Shown here in pieces: positions 9,211-17,744 of a stretch of DNA of 64,000 nucleotides. The notes beneath the pieces are model-generated. The model ran no database searches, was not told the origin of the DNA, and saw nothing but the letters and a program-made list of their open reading frames with translations. Both the position numbers and the translations under genes were made by a program. The stretch lies in contig JAEZKU010000024.1 of NCBI GenBank assembly GCA_023436065.1, positions 1-64,000 of the forward strand, in the 5' to 3' direction. Source of the stretch: Bacillota bacterium. GTDB lineage: Bacteria; Bacillota; Clostridia; Lachnospirales; Lachnospiraceae. Position 1 is the stretch's first letter, and every line of letters begins with the position of its first letter.

Positions 9211-9645
9211 TTAAAATATGTAGGAAAACGTAAACGCCCTTTTATCAAATCCAAGCTTACAATAAAACTCATGGGCTTTTTCGCGGTGAAAGCCGGAGTC
9301 CAGCTCCACCATCTTCATCCCCTGTTTTCTTGATAATTCAATCACTTCCCTGACCATTTTGGAGCCGTATCCTTCTCCCCTGTGTTTTTCATCTATGACC
9401 ATTGCATTCACGTAGGAGACATAGCCTTCCTGCCAGAAATTATTTAAGATGGCATAAGAGCAAAAGCCGATTACCTTACCATCCAGGACAGCACATAACA
9501 ACTCGTCTGTTTCAGATTGCACTCCCCTGCTGTACACTCTATTCAATTCTTCTTTATTTAGCTTCTTGTTCGGCCAAAGCTGTTCAAATAAAGAATATAC
9601 AATATCAAAGTCTTCATTTGTTGCTTTTCTGATTAAGAATTCCAT
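9211..9645 (-). CDS. GNAT family N-acetyltransferase
   Basis: A 144-residue single-domain GNAT protein that would transfer an acetyl group from acetyl-CoA; the substrate cannot be inferred. The acetyl-CoA binding motif A is visible as VIDEKHRGEGYGSKMV (R/Q-x-x-G-x-G/A), followed by EFYCKLGFDKR, the usual C-terminal strand-helix. ATG at 9645 is chosen because GGAGG lies six bases upstream; the longer in-frame reading begins inside the ribosome binding site. It appears to be a separate unit with its own promoter at 9702-9731. Confidence 0.9.
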   Translation of the reverse strand: MEFLIRKATNEDFDIVYSLFEQLWPNKKLNKEELNRVYSRGVQSETDELLCAVLDGKVIGFCSYAILNNFWQEGYVSYVNAMVIDEKHRGEGYGSKMVREVIELSRKQGMKMVELDSGFHREKAHEFYCKLGFDKRAFTFSYIF

Positions 9646-9701
9646 ACTAATCCTCCGTTTCATCACTCATTAAAGTATTCATTTAATCATAATTCCCAAT
9701 T

Positions 9702-9731
9702 ACTATAACACATTTTAACAAGTAATGCCAA
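9702..9731 (-). promoter_or_regulatory. promoter for the GNAT gene
   Basis: Minus-strand TTGGCA (9726-9731) and TATAGT (9702-9707) with an 18-base spacer, five of six consensus matches in each hexamer. It lies between the recU stop and the GNAT start. Confidence 0.65.
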
Positions 9732-9767
9732 ATATTTCAATTAAGAGTGGATAGAGTGAACTCTTCC

Positions 9768-10304
9768 TCATTGCTCTCTACGCTCCAAGTCCTGCTGTAG
9801 CAAGCTAAGATAATGAATGCAGGCCCCGCTATGTATTGGAATGACATATTCCTGGTCCAGCTCCTCATAACGGAAGCTCTTCCTTCCTCCGCTTAAGGCT
9901 CTTTCCCAAAATTCATATAGCTTTTCAAAGGTCAGGTAGTAGTAACTGTCCCTTTTCTTAAAATAGATCAAAAGAAAAGCAATCCCGTTCTGTTCTTCAA
10001 ATTCTTTCATAAAGGCGATCTGATGCTCGTGAACATTGTTAAGGCTGAAGGTATCCAGCGCACATTCCTTGGCATCAAAGCAAACAGGAACCCCTTGAAC
10101 TACACCGATATAGTCCACCGTACTCTTTTGTTCAAAATATGCAAGGGTGATATGACGATTCTCCTTATCGATGTTAATTGGGGTAATTGGTGTGGGAACC
10201 TTTTGCATCAAGGCAAGTCCCTTTTCCCGATATTTCTGATTTGTGTAATTAATCATTTCCTCCAGCATGGAGCCACGTAAGCCCCTGGAATTCCATGACG
10301 GCAT
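9768..10304 (-). CDS. recU: Holliday junction resolvase RecU
   Basis: Endonuclease that resolves recombination intermediates in Firmicutes. The 178-residue protein shows the family pattern SRGLRGSMLEEMINYTNQKY at the N-terminus, PTPI (37-40), and the nuclease core TVDYIGVVQGVPVCFDAKE with D64, D77 and K79 where B. subtilis RecU has Asp, Glu and Lys (Asp replaces Glu here). HEHQIAFMK follows at 92-100. ATG follows GGGAGGG by seven bases. It is the last gene of a same-strand run starting at rsmE, whose promoter has a LexA-type box, which fits a DNA-repair gene. In many relatives recU sits beside a penicillin-binding protein gene instead. Confidence 0.93.
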   Translation of the reverse strand: MPSWNSRGLRGSMLEEMINYTNQKYREKGLALMQKVPTPITPINIDKENRHITLAYFEQKSTVDYIGVVQGVPVCFDAKECALDTFSLNNVHEHQIAFMKEFEEQNGIAFLLIYFKKRDSYYYLTFEKLYEFWERALSGGRKSFRYEELDQEYVIPIHSGACIHYLSLLQQDLERREQ

Positions 10305-10357
10305 ATAGGGTCCCTCCCGTTTTGCAATGTACTTTAGTTGTGAAATACTAATTGTCC

Positions 10358-11377
10358 CTATAGTTCAGAAAACAATGCTCTTTTCACCCGTTCAAACTGT
10401 TCCGGAAGCTCTGCGGTAAAGCTCTTACCGGATAAATACGATAATTCTCCCTCGAGCTTCGGCATAATGATCTGATGAGAATGCAGCAGCTGGGAAGTCA
10501 GGCCGTAATTTTTCTTGAAATAATGATTGGTCTTCTGGCTTCCATATTTGAAGTCTCCGACAATCGGATGTCCGATGCTGGCCAGATGTGCACGGATCTG
10601 ATGAGACTTACCGGTGATCAGCTTCACCCTGAGCAGTGTATAGATGCCGAGTGCTTCGTCTTCCGTCAATTCCGCTCTTTCTCTTACCGCTGCTTTCGAA
10701 TAGGCAAGCGGTTCATACTCCGTACAGATATATTCCGTATTCTCTATCTGCTTTGGATAAATCTTTACCTGGTTCTTCTCTTCATCCTTACTTAAATAGC
10801 CTTCAATGCGTTTCTTTTCTTCAACCTTACCCTTCACAATGCAGAGATAATACTTCTCAAGGGAACGGCTTTTTAATAGCTTTGCCATCTCCTGTAATCC
10901 CAGTAGCGATTTGCCGGCAATCAGTATGCCACCTGTATTCCTGTCCAGACGGTTGCATATTGCAGGTTTAAAGCTGAGCAGCTGCTCCTTCGTCATCTGG
11001 TGTGAGGATAACAGATAGGATAAAATATGCTCCACCATGGACACATCCCCTTTCTCAGCTTTCTGAGAAAGGACACCAAGAGGTTTGTTGACGATGAGAA
11101 GATGCTTGTCCTCGTAGATTATGTCAAGCTTGTCTTCTACAATTGTAGTCTCTACTTCTTCCGAGAATTGAGCAAAGGTTTCATCGGACAGAAAAAGCTT
11201 GATTTCATCCTGAACAGCAAGCTTTTCTGAACCGTCTGCCTTTTTACCGTTCAGGGTGATATTCTTTTTACGCAGCATTTTATAGATAAAGCTTTTCGGG
11301 GCCTTGTTCAGTAATTTACCCAGCAGCTTATCCAATCTCTGTCCTGCTTCATTCTGTTGCACATAGAATTGCTTCAT
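10358..11377 (-). CDS. RluA/RluC-family 23S rRNA pseudouridine synthase
   Basis: Isomerises specific uridines in 23S rRNA. Residues 1-75 form an S4 RNA-binding domain (GQRLDKLLGKLL). The catalytic domain follows with LLIVNKPLGVLSQ and the active-site NRLDRNTGG, catalytic D145. Late motifs include LITGKSHQIRAHLASIGHPIVGD, here in the usual family order. At 339 residues the length is normal. The exact target uridine (RluC- or RluD-type) cannot be assigned. It lies between the HAD gene and recU on the same strand. Confidence 0.94.
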   Translation of the reverse strand: MKQFYVQQNEAGQRLDKLLGKLLNKAPKSFIYKMLRKKNITLNGKKADGSEKLAVQDEIKLFLSDETFAQFSEEVETTIVEDKLDIIYEDKHLLIVNKPLGVLSQKAEKGDVSMVEHILSYLLSSHQMTKEQLLSFKPAICNRLDRNTGGILIAGKSLLGLQEMAKLLKSRSLEKYYLCIVKGKVEEKKRIEGYLSKDEEKNQVKIYPKQIENTEYICTEYEPLAYSKAAVRERAELTEDEALGIYTLLRVKLITGKSHQIRAHLASIGHPIVGDFKYGSQKTNHYFKKNYGLTSQLLHSHQIIMPKLEGELSYLSGKSFTAELPEQFERVKRALFSEL

Positions 11378-11469
11378 TTTGATTCTCCAAAGTTCACATA
11401 ATATTATTCTGTATCCATGATTAATTCTTATTTTGTATCACTCAGTCTTTATGTCCCTGAGCGCTATCC

Positions 11470-12126
11470 TCACTGCAATAGCTCCAGCACCTCAGTAATT
11501 GAATGCACATAATAATCAGAAAGCCTTTTCTTCTCGTCCATATCCTTTTCCGAATATTCATCGTATACGGCACATACCTTCATATCGGCATTCTTTCCGG
11601 CCATCACACCCTGCAGGACGTCCTCGAACACCAGACAGTTTTGCGGTAATACCCCCAGATCCTCAGCCACCAACAAATAGATATCCGGAGACGGTTTCCC
11701 TTTCGCCACCTCACAGGAGGTACGGATGGAGGAAAAATAACCCTTCATATCATGCCTGTCTATGATTAAATCAACCAGTTCCCTGGAATTGCTGGTAGCG
11801 ATACCGGCAGGTATATTGTTCTGCTTTAAGTATGTCAAAAACTCTTTTACGCCATCCTTTAAGGGAACCTCATACTGATATTTATTCCAGGCCATCTCAT
11901 TCCAGTCACTTTTGATCTGCTCCAGGCTGTCGGGAAGATCAAAACGTTCCTTAAAATATGCAGCTGTCTCCGAAAAGCTCATTCCCTCGATACAATGCTG
12001 CAGATCCTCGGGCATTTCCAGTCCGAATTTTGCCAAATACTCTATGTCAATGCTTTTCCACATCCACATGGAATCCACCAGGGTTCCGTCCAAGTCAAAA
12101 ATTACTGCCTTTATATCCTTTAACAT
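11470..12126 (-). CDS. HAD-superfamily hydrolase, phosphoglucomutase-like subgroup
   Basis: A 218-residue cap-bearing HAD (subfamily IA) phosphatase or phosphomutase. Motif I is FDLDGTLVDS near the N-terminus, motif II is the ATSNSRELV region, motif III is KGKPSPDIY, and motif IV is FEDVLQGVMAGKNA. The helical cap lies between motifs I and II. The substrate is not predictable. ATG at 12126 is chosen because GGAG lies six bases upstream and it places DLDGT close to the N-terminus as usual; an upstream in-frame start would add 17 unmatched residues. Confidence 0.92.
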   Translation of the reverse strand: MLKDIKAVIFDLDGTLVDSMWMWKSIDIEYLAKFGLEMPEDLQHCIEGMSFSETAAYFKERFDLPDSLEQIKSDWNEMAWNKYQYEVPLKDGVKEFLTYLKQNNIPAGIATSNSRELVDLIIDRHDMKGYFSSIRTSCEVAKGKPSPDIYLLVAEDLGVLPQNCLVFEDVLQGVMAGKNADMKVCAVYDEYSEKDMDEKKRLSDYYVHSITEVLELLQ

Positions 12127-12219
12127 ATTAACTCCTTCATTTGCTAAGCTAGCGCAGCTTAGTATTTCAGTTATCATCGTAGTATTTTCTGTTCATCAGT
12201 TTTACAGTTTACTTATCAT

Positions 12220-12942
12220 CTAACCTTCGGATTTCAGAGCCTCCAGTTCCTCCTCTGTTAATTCACGGTATTCCCCTGGCTTTAAGGCTTGATCCAGTAC
12301 AAGGCTTCCCATCGAAAGCCGCTTCAGATAGAGGACTTTCTTATCGACTGCTTCAAACATCCGCTTAACCTGATGGAATTTCCCCTCCTGTATCGTCAGT
12401 TCTATCTCCGAAATCTCATCCGATGCAAGAATCTTCAGCTTAGCAGGTAGTGTGATAACTTCTTCGCCGATGTCCACACCCATTTCAAAGGCTGCTGCAT
12501 CCTCCTTCGTTACCCTGCCTTCTATTCTCGCATAATACACCTTATCGACATGCTTTTTCGGGGACAGCAGTCGATGTGCCAGATCTCCGTCATTGGTGAT
12601 CAGAAGCAGTCCTTCCGTATCCTTATCGAGTCTTCCGACCGGAAACATATCCTTGCATTTTCTGTCCTTGATCAGCTCCAACACCGTGGTGCTTACATTA
12701 TCCTCGGTTGCAGATACCACTCCCGCGGGTTTATGCAGCATATAATACTGATATTTGACGTAACCGACCGGAGCATCGTCAAAGGTAACCGTATCTTTTC
12801 CCGGTATTACCTTTTGTTCAGGTTTGGTGCAAAGCTCCCGGTTCAGCTTCACTCTTCCTTTCCGTATATAACTCTTTATCTCGCTTCTGGTTCCGATCCC
12901 CATATCCGCAAGATATTTATCCAGGCGGAGCTGTTCTGCCAT
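12220..12942 (-). CDS. rsuA: 16S rRNA pseudouridine(516) synthase family protein RsuA
   Basis: A 240-residue small-subunit pseudouridine synthase. It has an N-terminal S4 domain (LRLDKYLADMGIGTRSEIK) and the RsuA/RluB-family catalytic loop GRLDKDTEGLLLITNDG. The C-terminal pattern TIQEGKFHQVKRMFEAV and KPGEYRELTEEE fits RsuA better than RluB. It sits between the rsmF-like gene and the HAD gene and is probably part of the rsmE-recU operon, which is rich in rRNA modification enzymes. Confidence 0.92.
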   Translation of the reverse strand: MAEQLRLDKYLADMGIGTRSEIKSYIRKGRVKLNRELCTKPEQKVIPGKDTVTFDDAPVGYVKYQYYMLHKPAGVVSATEDNVSTTVLELIKDRKCKDMFPVGRLDKDTEGLLLITNDGDLAHRLLSPKKHVDKVYYARIEGRVTKEDAAAFEMGVDIGEEVITLPAKLKILASDEISEIELTIQEGKFHQVKRMFEAVDKKVLYLKRLSMGSLVLDQALKPGEYRELTEEELEALKSEG

Positions 12943-13018
12943 ACAATTCCCAACTTTCTGTTAATATATCCTTCTTTTCTGCTTGTGACCGGTCCTACAA
13001 CATAAGGTCATAGTATTG

Positions 13019-14497
13019 TCATACCCATCTCCATCCGGGCAGATACTTATTCTTATAGTTATTCTTAGCGGCCTTCAGCCAGCCAAGAGGATAATCCCCT
13101 ACACATACCAGATACCAGCCATCTTCACTGATACCCTCCGGTTCGATAGCTTCACATTTTAAATAGCGGATGACATTTGGGTCGTCCTCCTTAAGTCTCA
13201 GGATCTTATCATAATCCTTTACCGTCAAAGCACATGCCAAAGCCTGAGAGGGTTCAAAACGCTGCTTTTTCATCTCACCGAGAAGCAATCCCTGTCGAAG
13301 GATTCGAAGGCCCTTCAAGCTCGGTAATCCTTTTGGTAGCAGGTAGAGTCTGTCTTCATGAACATGCAACAGCTCCGGCTTCACGGGAAACTTAAGTGTA
13401 CGTAGGAACTCCATCGCCTCTTCAGAAATCTCTGCCTTACCTTTTCCAGATGCAGCAGTTCTCTCATTCTGATAACGCTCTTCGTTATATGCTAAGGAAG
13501 GGGTTCCTTCCTTATTAGTGCCCAACTCTCTCTTGTGCAGCAAGGTGACAAAATGGCCTTCTCCGTCAATTTTATGCGGCCACAGGCGGACACAATGTTT
13601 AAGTTCCTCAAGCCTATCGGTATCTAAGCTCTGATACTCCGGCAGCTGCGTTACCCAATCCGGTTTGCCACAATCGAAACCATCATAGGAAATTCCAGAT
13701 GTCATCTGCTGTTTTTCCTCCGGAAACGGTGGAAGTACCTCAAATTCCGGATGCTCCTTCAGCAGAAAGCTTATCGTCCCCTCATTCTCCTCAGGAGAAA
13801 AGGTACAGGTGGAATACAGCATCATTCCGCCAGGTTTCAGCATCTTTGCTGCAAACAGAATAATTTCCTTCTGAAGCTTATTGTAATAATCCACTCCGTA
13901 TTGTTCCCAGTTCTTCATGATTGTGGGGCTTTTTCTGAACATACCCTCACCGGAACAGGGTGCATCAATCAGTATCTTATCAAAATACTCCGGAAAATAC
14001 TCTGCCAGCTTATTCGGTGCTTCAGAGAGCACGACTGCATTCCTGATACCAAAAAGCTCGATATTCTTAAGCAAGGCTTTCGCTCTCGAATTGCTGATGT
14101 CATTCGATACCAGAACACCTTCTCCTGCAAGCTTCGCTCCAAGTTCTGTGCTTTTGCCTCCCGGAGCAGCACAGATATCCAGTACCTTGTCGCCCCGCTC
14201 GATCGGAAGCAGACTTGCCGGTGTCATCGCACTAGGCTCCTGTATATAGTAGACACCCGCATAATAAAGGGGATGCTTTGCCGGTTGTTCCTGCGTATCA
14301 TAGTAATAGCCATTACGTACCCAAGGAATTCTTTTTATAGAAAAAGGACAGATACGCTCAAATTCCTCCGGGGAGGCCTTCAGAGTATTGACACGCAGAC
14401 CGCCGAAATGCGGCTTATCGTAGCAGGTCAAGTACTCCTCAAACTCCTCTCCCAGAAGCTTTCTCATTCTGTCCTCAAATAGTTTAGGTAGATTCAT
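13019..14497 (-). CDS. RsmF-like 16S rRNA m5C methyltransferase (NOL1/NOP2/sun)
   Basis: SAM-dependent cytosine-5 RNA methyltransferase. The Rossmann core shows the SAM motif KVLDICAAPGGKS (104-116) and the two catalytic cysteines in APCSGEGMFRK (C181) and STCTFSPEEN (C231). After about 310 the protein continues with RsmF-type C-terminal domains, including LLPKGLPSLKGLRILRQG and a PUA-like end, giving 492 residues, in the range for Gram-positive RsmF-like proteins. It lies 16 bases after relQ, so translation coupling or co-transcription is likely. Confidence 0.93.
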   Translation of the reverse strand: MNLPKLFEDRMRKLLGEEFEEYLTCYDKPHFGGLRVNTLKASPEEFERICPFSIKRIPWVRNGYYYDTQEQPAKHPLYYAGVYYIQEPSAMTPASLLPIERGDKVLDICAAPGGKSTELGAKLAGEGVLVSNDISNSRAKALLKNIELFGIRNAVVLSEAPNKLAEYFPEYFDKILIDAPCSGEGMFRKSPTIMKNWEQYGVDYYNKLQKEIILFAAKMLKPGGMMLYSTCTFSPEENEGTISFLLKEHPEFEVLPPFPEEKQQMTSGISYDGFDCGKPDWVTQLPEYQSLDTDRLEELKHCVRLWPHKIDGEGHFVTLLHKRELGTNKEGTPSLAYNEERYQNERTAASGKGKAEISEEAMEFLRTLKFPVKPELLHVHEDRLYLLPKGLPSLKGLRILRQGLLLGEMKKQRFEPSQALACALTVKDYDKILRLKEDDPNVIRYLKCEAIEPEGISEDGWYLVCVGDYPLGWLKAAKNNYKNKYLPGWRWV

Positions 14498-14513
14498 TTT
14501 CTCACTCCGTTAG

Positions 14514-15317
14514 TTATCTTAGACTTTGTGCACGGTATCTGGCAGAAATCTGATCCAGTTCCTTTGAAAACCTTGTCAGCTCCTCCTGATCACCATTTTG
14601 GTATATTCTGAAAAATTCATCCTGAATTGATACTACCTCCTGTTTATTTGCCACCTTATACAGATTCTGAATATTCGTAAGAATATCAGCTACGATATTT
14701 GCCTTAATCGTGAAGGAGTTCTGTGCATCCATGATCTCATCACGAACAACCGACATCTCACGGTCAAGAATAAGGATGGCCTCCGCAGCGGAAGACAAGC
14801 GTTCTCTGATATTCTCCGGCATGTTCTGCTTGTACTTATATTGCAGGGAATGCTCGATGGTTGCCCAGAAATTCATCGCCAGGGTCCTGATCTGGATCTC
14901 TACCTGCAGCTCCTTCTTTCCCTTTAGGGTCTCCACAGCGTAATAAACGATCATATGATAGGAGCGATAACCGCTCTTTTTCATATTGTTAATATAATCC
15001 TTCTCATTCTTGACTCTCATGTCAGAACGTTTCTTAATAATATCAACCACTTTATAGATATCTTCTACAAACTGACAAATAATACGAATACCTGCAATAT
15101 CGTCAATCTTTTCTTCAAAATTGGTAAGTCCAATATTCTTCTTTTGAGCCTTCTCTAAAATACTTGAAATCGTCTTAACTCTGCCCGTTACCTGTTCAAT
15201 CGGTGAATATGCCCCCACATGCTTATATTCATCTATAATATGATTAAATTTTATGATTAATTCGTCAACAGCCAAGGCGTAAGGATCAAGTATCTCTCTC
15301 CAAAGTTGTATTTCCAT
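14514..15317 (-). CDS. relQ: small alarmone synthetase RelQ (YjbM family)
   Basis: Single-domain (p)ppGpp synthetase. The 267-residue protein lacks the HD hydrolase and TGS/ACT domains of long RelA/SpoT. It matches RelQ/YjbM closely: VTGRVKTISSILEKAQKK, DDIAGIRIICQFVEDIYKVVD, the G-loop region KKSGYRSYHMIVYY, and EIQIRTLAMNFWATIEHSLQ, which carries the conserved glutamate of the active site. It sits between rsmE and the rsmF-like gene. Being in a unit whose promoter carries a LexA-type site would link alarmone synthesis to DNA damage, an inference to be tested. Confidence 0.93.
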   Translation of the reverse strand: MEIQLWREILDPYALAVDELIIKFNHIIDEYKHVGAYSPIEQVTGRVKTISSILEKAQKKNIGLTNFEEKIDDIAGIRIICQFVEDIYKVVDIIKKRSDMRVKNEKDYINNMKKSGYRSYHMIVYYAVETLKGKKELQVEIQIRTLAMNFWATIEHSLQYKYKQNMPENIRERLSSAAEAILILDREMSVVRDEIMDAQNSFTIKANIVADILTNIQNLYKVANKQEVVSIQDEFFRIYQNGDQEELTRFSKELDQISARYRAQSLR

Positions 15318-15365
15318 TACTACTTACCTCCTAAATAACCATTGTGAAACCCTATAGCATTTCCA

Positions 15366-16109
15366 TCAACCTTCGTCCAGCATAAGCACCATCATGGACA
15401 AGGCAGCCAGACCTGCCGTCTCGGTGCGCAGTATACGCCTGCCTAAGGTAATCGGTTGTATCTTATTCTCTATCGCATGTTCGATCTCCGATACTTCAAA
15501 ACCACCCTCAGGCCCGATAAATAATCCTATCGTCTTGTACCCCTTCAATCCCTGCATGATTTCACGGGTGCATTCCATTCCTTTTGCATTCTCATAAGGT
15601 AAGAGGTTCAGCTCAAGCTTACCTGCTTCCCTGACAGCCTCCTGATAATTCATCACAGGTCTGATGATCGGAATAATGCCGCGTCCCGACTGCTTTGATG
15701 CTCCTTCTGCGATTGCCTGCCAACGTTCCAGCTTCTTCTCTTCCTTTTTCTTATCATCCAGTTTTACAATCACACGCCGTGTCATAACCGGTACAATCTC
15801 AGTGACACCGAGCTCCACAGCCTTCTGAATGATCAATTCCATCTTATCCTGCTTTGGTAATCCCTGAAATAAAGTTATCTTTGCTGATAGCTCTGTTCCG
15901 GTCTCCTGTACGGACTCGATACTGGCAAGAATTTCATGTTCTGACACCCTACTAATTATACAATAACAATCTTTTCCCTGTCCATTACAAATTATGATTT
16001 CCTCACCCTGCTTCATACGAAGCACATTCTTGATATGGTTGACATCTGAACCTGTAATTCTTATCTCATTGTCCGATATTTGACTGGGTTCAACATAAAA
16101 GCGCGGCAT
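15366..16109 (-). CDS. rsmE: 16S rRNA (uracil(1498)-N(3))-methyltransferase RsmE
   Basis: SPOUT-class methyltransferase modifying U1498 of 16S rRNA. The 247-residue protein has the PUA-like N-terminal domain (ITGSDVNHIKNVLRMKQGEEI) and a SPOUT fold with the knot motifs IGPEGGFEVSEIEHA and LGRRILRTETAGLAA near the C-terminus. It is the first gene after the LexA-box promoter. In B. subtilis rsmE follows prmA in the dnaK operon; here a plus-strand DUF3784 gene and a terminator break that link and rsmE has its own promoter. Confidence 0.96.
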   Translation of the reverse strand: MPRFYVEPSQISDNEIRITGSDVNHIKNVLRMKQGEEIIICNGQGKDCYCIISRVSEHEILASIESVQETGTELSAKITLFQGLPKQDKMELIIQKAVELGVTEIVPVMTRRVIVKLDDKKKEEKKLERWQAIAEGASKQSGRGIIPIIRPVMNYQEAVREAGKLELNLLPYENAKGMECTREIMQGLKGYKTIGLFIGPEGGFEVSEIEHAIENKIQPITLGRRILRTETAGLAALSMMVLMLDEG

Positions 16110-16145
16110 AATTATCTCCTTAGTTCATTTTCAAAAGCCATATCT

Positions 16146-16174
16146 ATTATAGCGCAAAAAGAACATATGTTCAA
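16146..16174 (-). promoter_or_regulatory. promoter with overlapping LexA/DinR-type box
   Basis: Minus-strand TTGAAC (16169-16174) and TATAAT (16146-16151) are spaced by 17 bases. A perfect 12-bp palindrome GAACATATGTTC (16161-16172) overlaps the -35 hexamer and spacer. It fits the Gram-positive SOS consensus GAAC-N4-GTTC, including the favoured R-N-R-Y centre. A repressor bound here would block the promoter of rsmE and, if co-transcribed, the genes down to recU. Confidence 0.8.
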
Positions 16175-16298
16175 CTAAATTCAACCATTTTTCATAATTT
16201 TTTTAACCTTTCTTCTTTACATAAGCAATCTCACGGAATATACTTCTAACTAAGTAAGGTGTTCTCTTTGTGTAATCTGAATGGAAAGGAGAAATTTT

Positions 16299-16634
16299 AT
16301 GCAGGATTTTGAAGGTATTATCATATGCGGTTTTGTTATTTTATTACTGATCTTTATTGGTTTTATACTTCGATCAGGGAAAGGTGCATTCCTTATCTCA
16401 GGTTACAATATGCTGCCGAAGGAAAAGAAAGCACTCTATAATGAGAAGGAATTATGTCGATTTACCGGAAATCTATTGTTCATCATTGCTTTCCTGCTTA
16501 TCTTTGCCATCCTTGGCGGAATTTATGAAATCTATTGGCTTGTTAAGCTTATTCTCGTTATGCTCATCCTTACCGCCATTGCAGGTATTATCTATGTCAA
16601 TACGAACTCGCGATTTAAGAATCAGATTAAATAA
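16299..16634 (+). CDS. DUF3784 family small membrane protein
   Basis: A 111-residue protein of unknown function. Three hydrophobic segments are visible: about 6-24 (GIIICGFVILLLIFIGFIL), about 57-77 and about 83-100. Between the first two lies the soluble family signature GKGAFLISGYNMLPKEEK-like (here LPKEKKALYNEKELCRF), which identifies DUF3784, common in Clostridia. ATG at 16299 follows AAAGGAG by eight bases. It is the only plus-strand gene between prmA and rsmE and ends in its own terminator. Confidence 0.85.
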   Translation: MQDFEGIIICGFVILLLIFIGFILRSGKGAFLISGYNMLPKEKKALYNEKELCRFTGNLLFIIAFLLIFAILGGIYEIYWLVKLILVMLILTAIAGIIYVNTNSRFKNQIK

Positions 16635-16654
16635 AAATATGATAAACACAAAGG

Positions 16655-16690
16655 AACGGCCTTTCGCTATGGAAAGTGCCGTTTTTCTTT
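16655..16690 (+). terminator. rho-independent terminator after the DUF3784 gene
   Basis: AACGGC-CTTTC and GAAAG-T-GCCGTT form a stem (16655-16683) with one bulged base, followed by TTTTTCTTT. It lies between the convergent ends of the DUF3784 gene and prmA and may also slow transcription from the prmA side, though that side has only a weak T tract. Confidence 0.85.
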
Positions 16691-16693
16691 GCT

Positions 16694-17653
16694 TTATTTT
16701 TGTGCTACGAAGGATACCCAGTCATTCATTCTGTTCACTTCAAGGATATTAAAACCATTCTTAAGAAGCGCATCCCTGACTGCCTCCTCCTTCATATTAA
16801 TAATACCCGAGCTTATGAATATACCTCCGGGTTTTAAGTTCTCCCCTATCACCTCTGATAGGGGAATTATGACATCAGCAAGGATATTTGCTACGACAAG
16901 ATCATATTTTTCTTTACCGATTTCAGTTCGGATACCGTCATCCTCAATGATATTGCCTGTTACAAAGCTTAATTTTCCTTTTTCGATCAACAGTTTATTC
17001 ACTTCTGCATTCTCAATAGCCGATACAGTTGCATTCGGATCAATATCAATTCCCAGGACTTCCTTGGCACCAAGCTTTTTTGCAATGATGGACAATATTC
17101 CACTTCCGCTGCCGGCATCCAGTACGGTCGTATCCGGCTTCAAATATTGTTTCAGTCCGGTAATACAGAGCTTTGTTGTCTCATGGGCCCCTGTTCCGAA
17201 GGAGGTGCCGGGATCGATTTCAATCACGAGATCTTCTTCCTTTAAATCAGTGACTTGCTCCCAGGTAGGCTTAATCAAGATATTATCATCTACACGGAAG
17301 GGCTTGAAAAACTCTTTCCAATTGTTGATCCAATCCTGATCATCTGTCTGATCCACTGTGATCGCTCCGCTGCCGATATTGGTATATTCTGAAAGCTCCT
17401 TCAGTCCATCCCTTACTTTGCCCAGCAGTTCTTCGGTATCTTCCGTAACATCGATATAAAAGCTTACCGTAGCCACGCCATCATCTTCACCAAGCTCGGG
17501 AAGAATATCGATAAACAGCTTTCTTTTATCCTCCTCCGACAGGGGAATCTTATCGGTTACTTCAATTCCTTCTATGCCAAGATCATTCAGCATATCACTG
17601 ATCAAATCGACTGCTTCTGTGGTTGTCTCCAATGTGAACTTCGTCCATTTCAT
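16694..17653 (-). CDS. prmA: ribosomal protein L11 methyltransferase PrmA
   Basis: Trimethylates ribosomal protein L11 using SAM. The N-terminal substrate-binding domain begins MKWTKFTLETT, and the class I methyltransferase core has TVLDAGSGSGILSIIAKK followed by VLGIDIDPNA. GTGAHETTKLC is the conserved pre-core motif. The ATG at 17653 gives 319 residues, the normal size; the reading frame extends 42 codons upstream into the end of dnaJ, but that extension has no family resemblance. Last gene of the heat-shock operon. Confidence 0.93.
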   Translation of the reverse strand: MKWTKFTLETTTEAVDLISDMLNDLGIEGIEVTDKIPLSEEDKRKLFIDILPELGEDDGVATVSFYIDVTEDTEELLGKVRDGLKELSEYTNIGSGAITVDQTDDQDWINNWKEFFKPFRVDDNILIKPTWEQVTDLKEEDLVIEIDPGTSFGTGAHETTKLCITGLKQYLKPDTTVLDAGSGSGILSIIAKKLGAKEVLGIDIDPNATVSAIENAEVNKLLIEKGKLSFVTGNIIEDDGIRTEIGKEKYDLVVANILADVIIPLSEVIGENLKPGGIFISSGIINMKEEAVRDALLKNGFNILEVNRMNDWVSFVAQK

Positions 17654-17744
17654 AATTTTACCGTGTCCTTCCTGCAAAAAATAATCCGAAGGCTGGATTA
17701 ACATCTGTCTGTAATCTTCCCCTCCGGATGTATATGTTCTCTCA

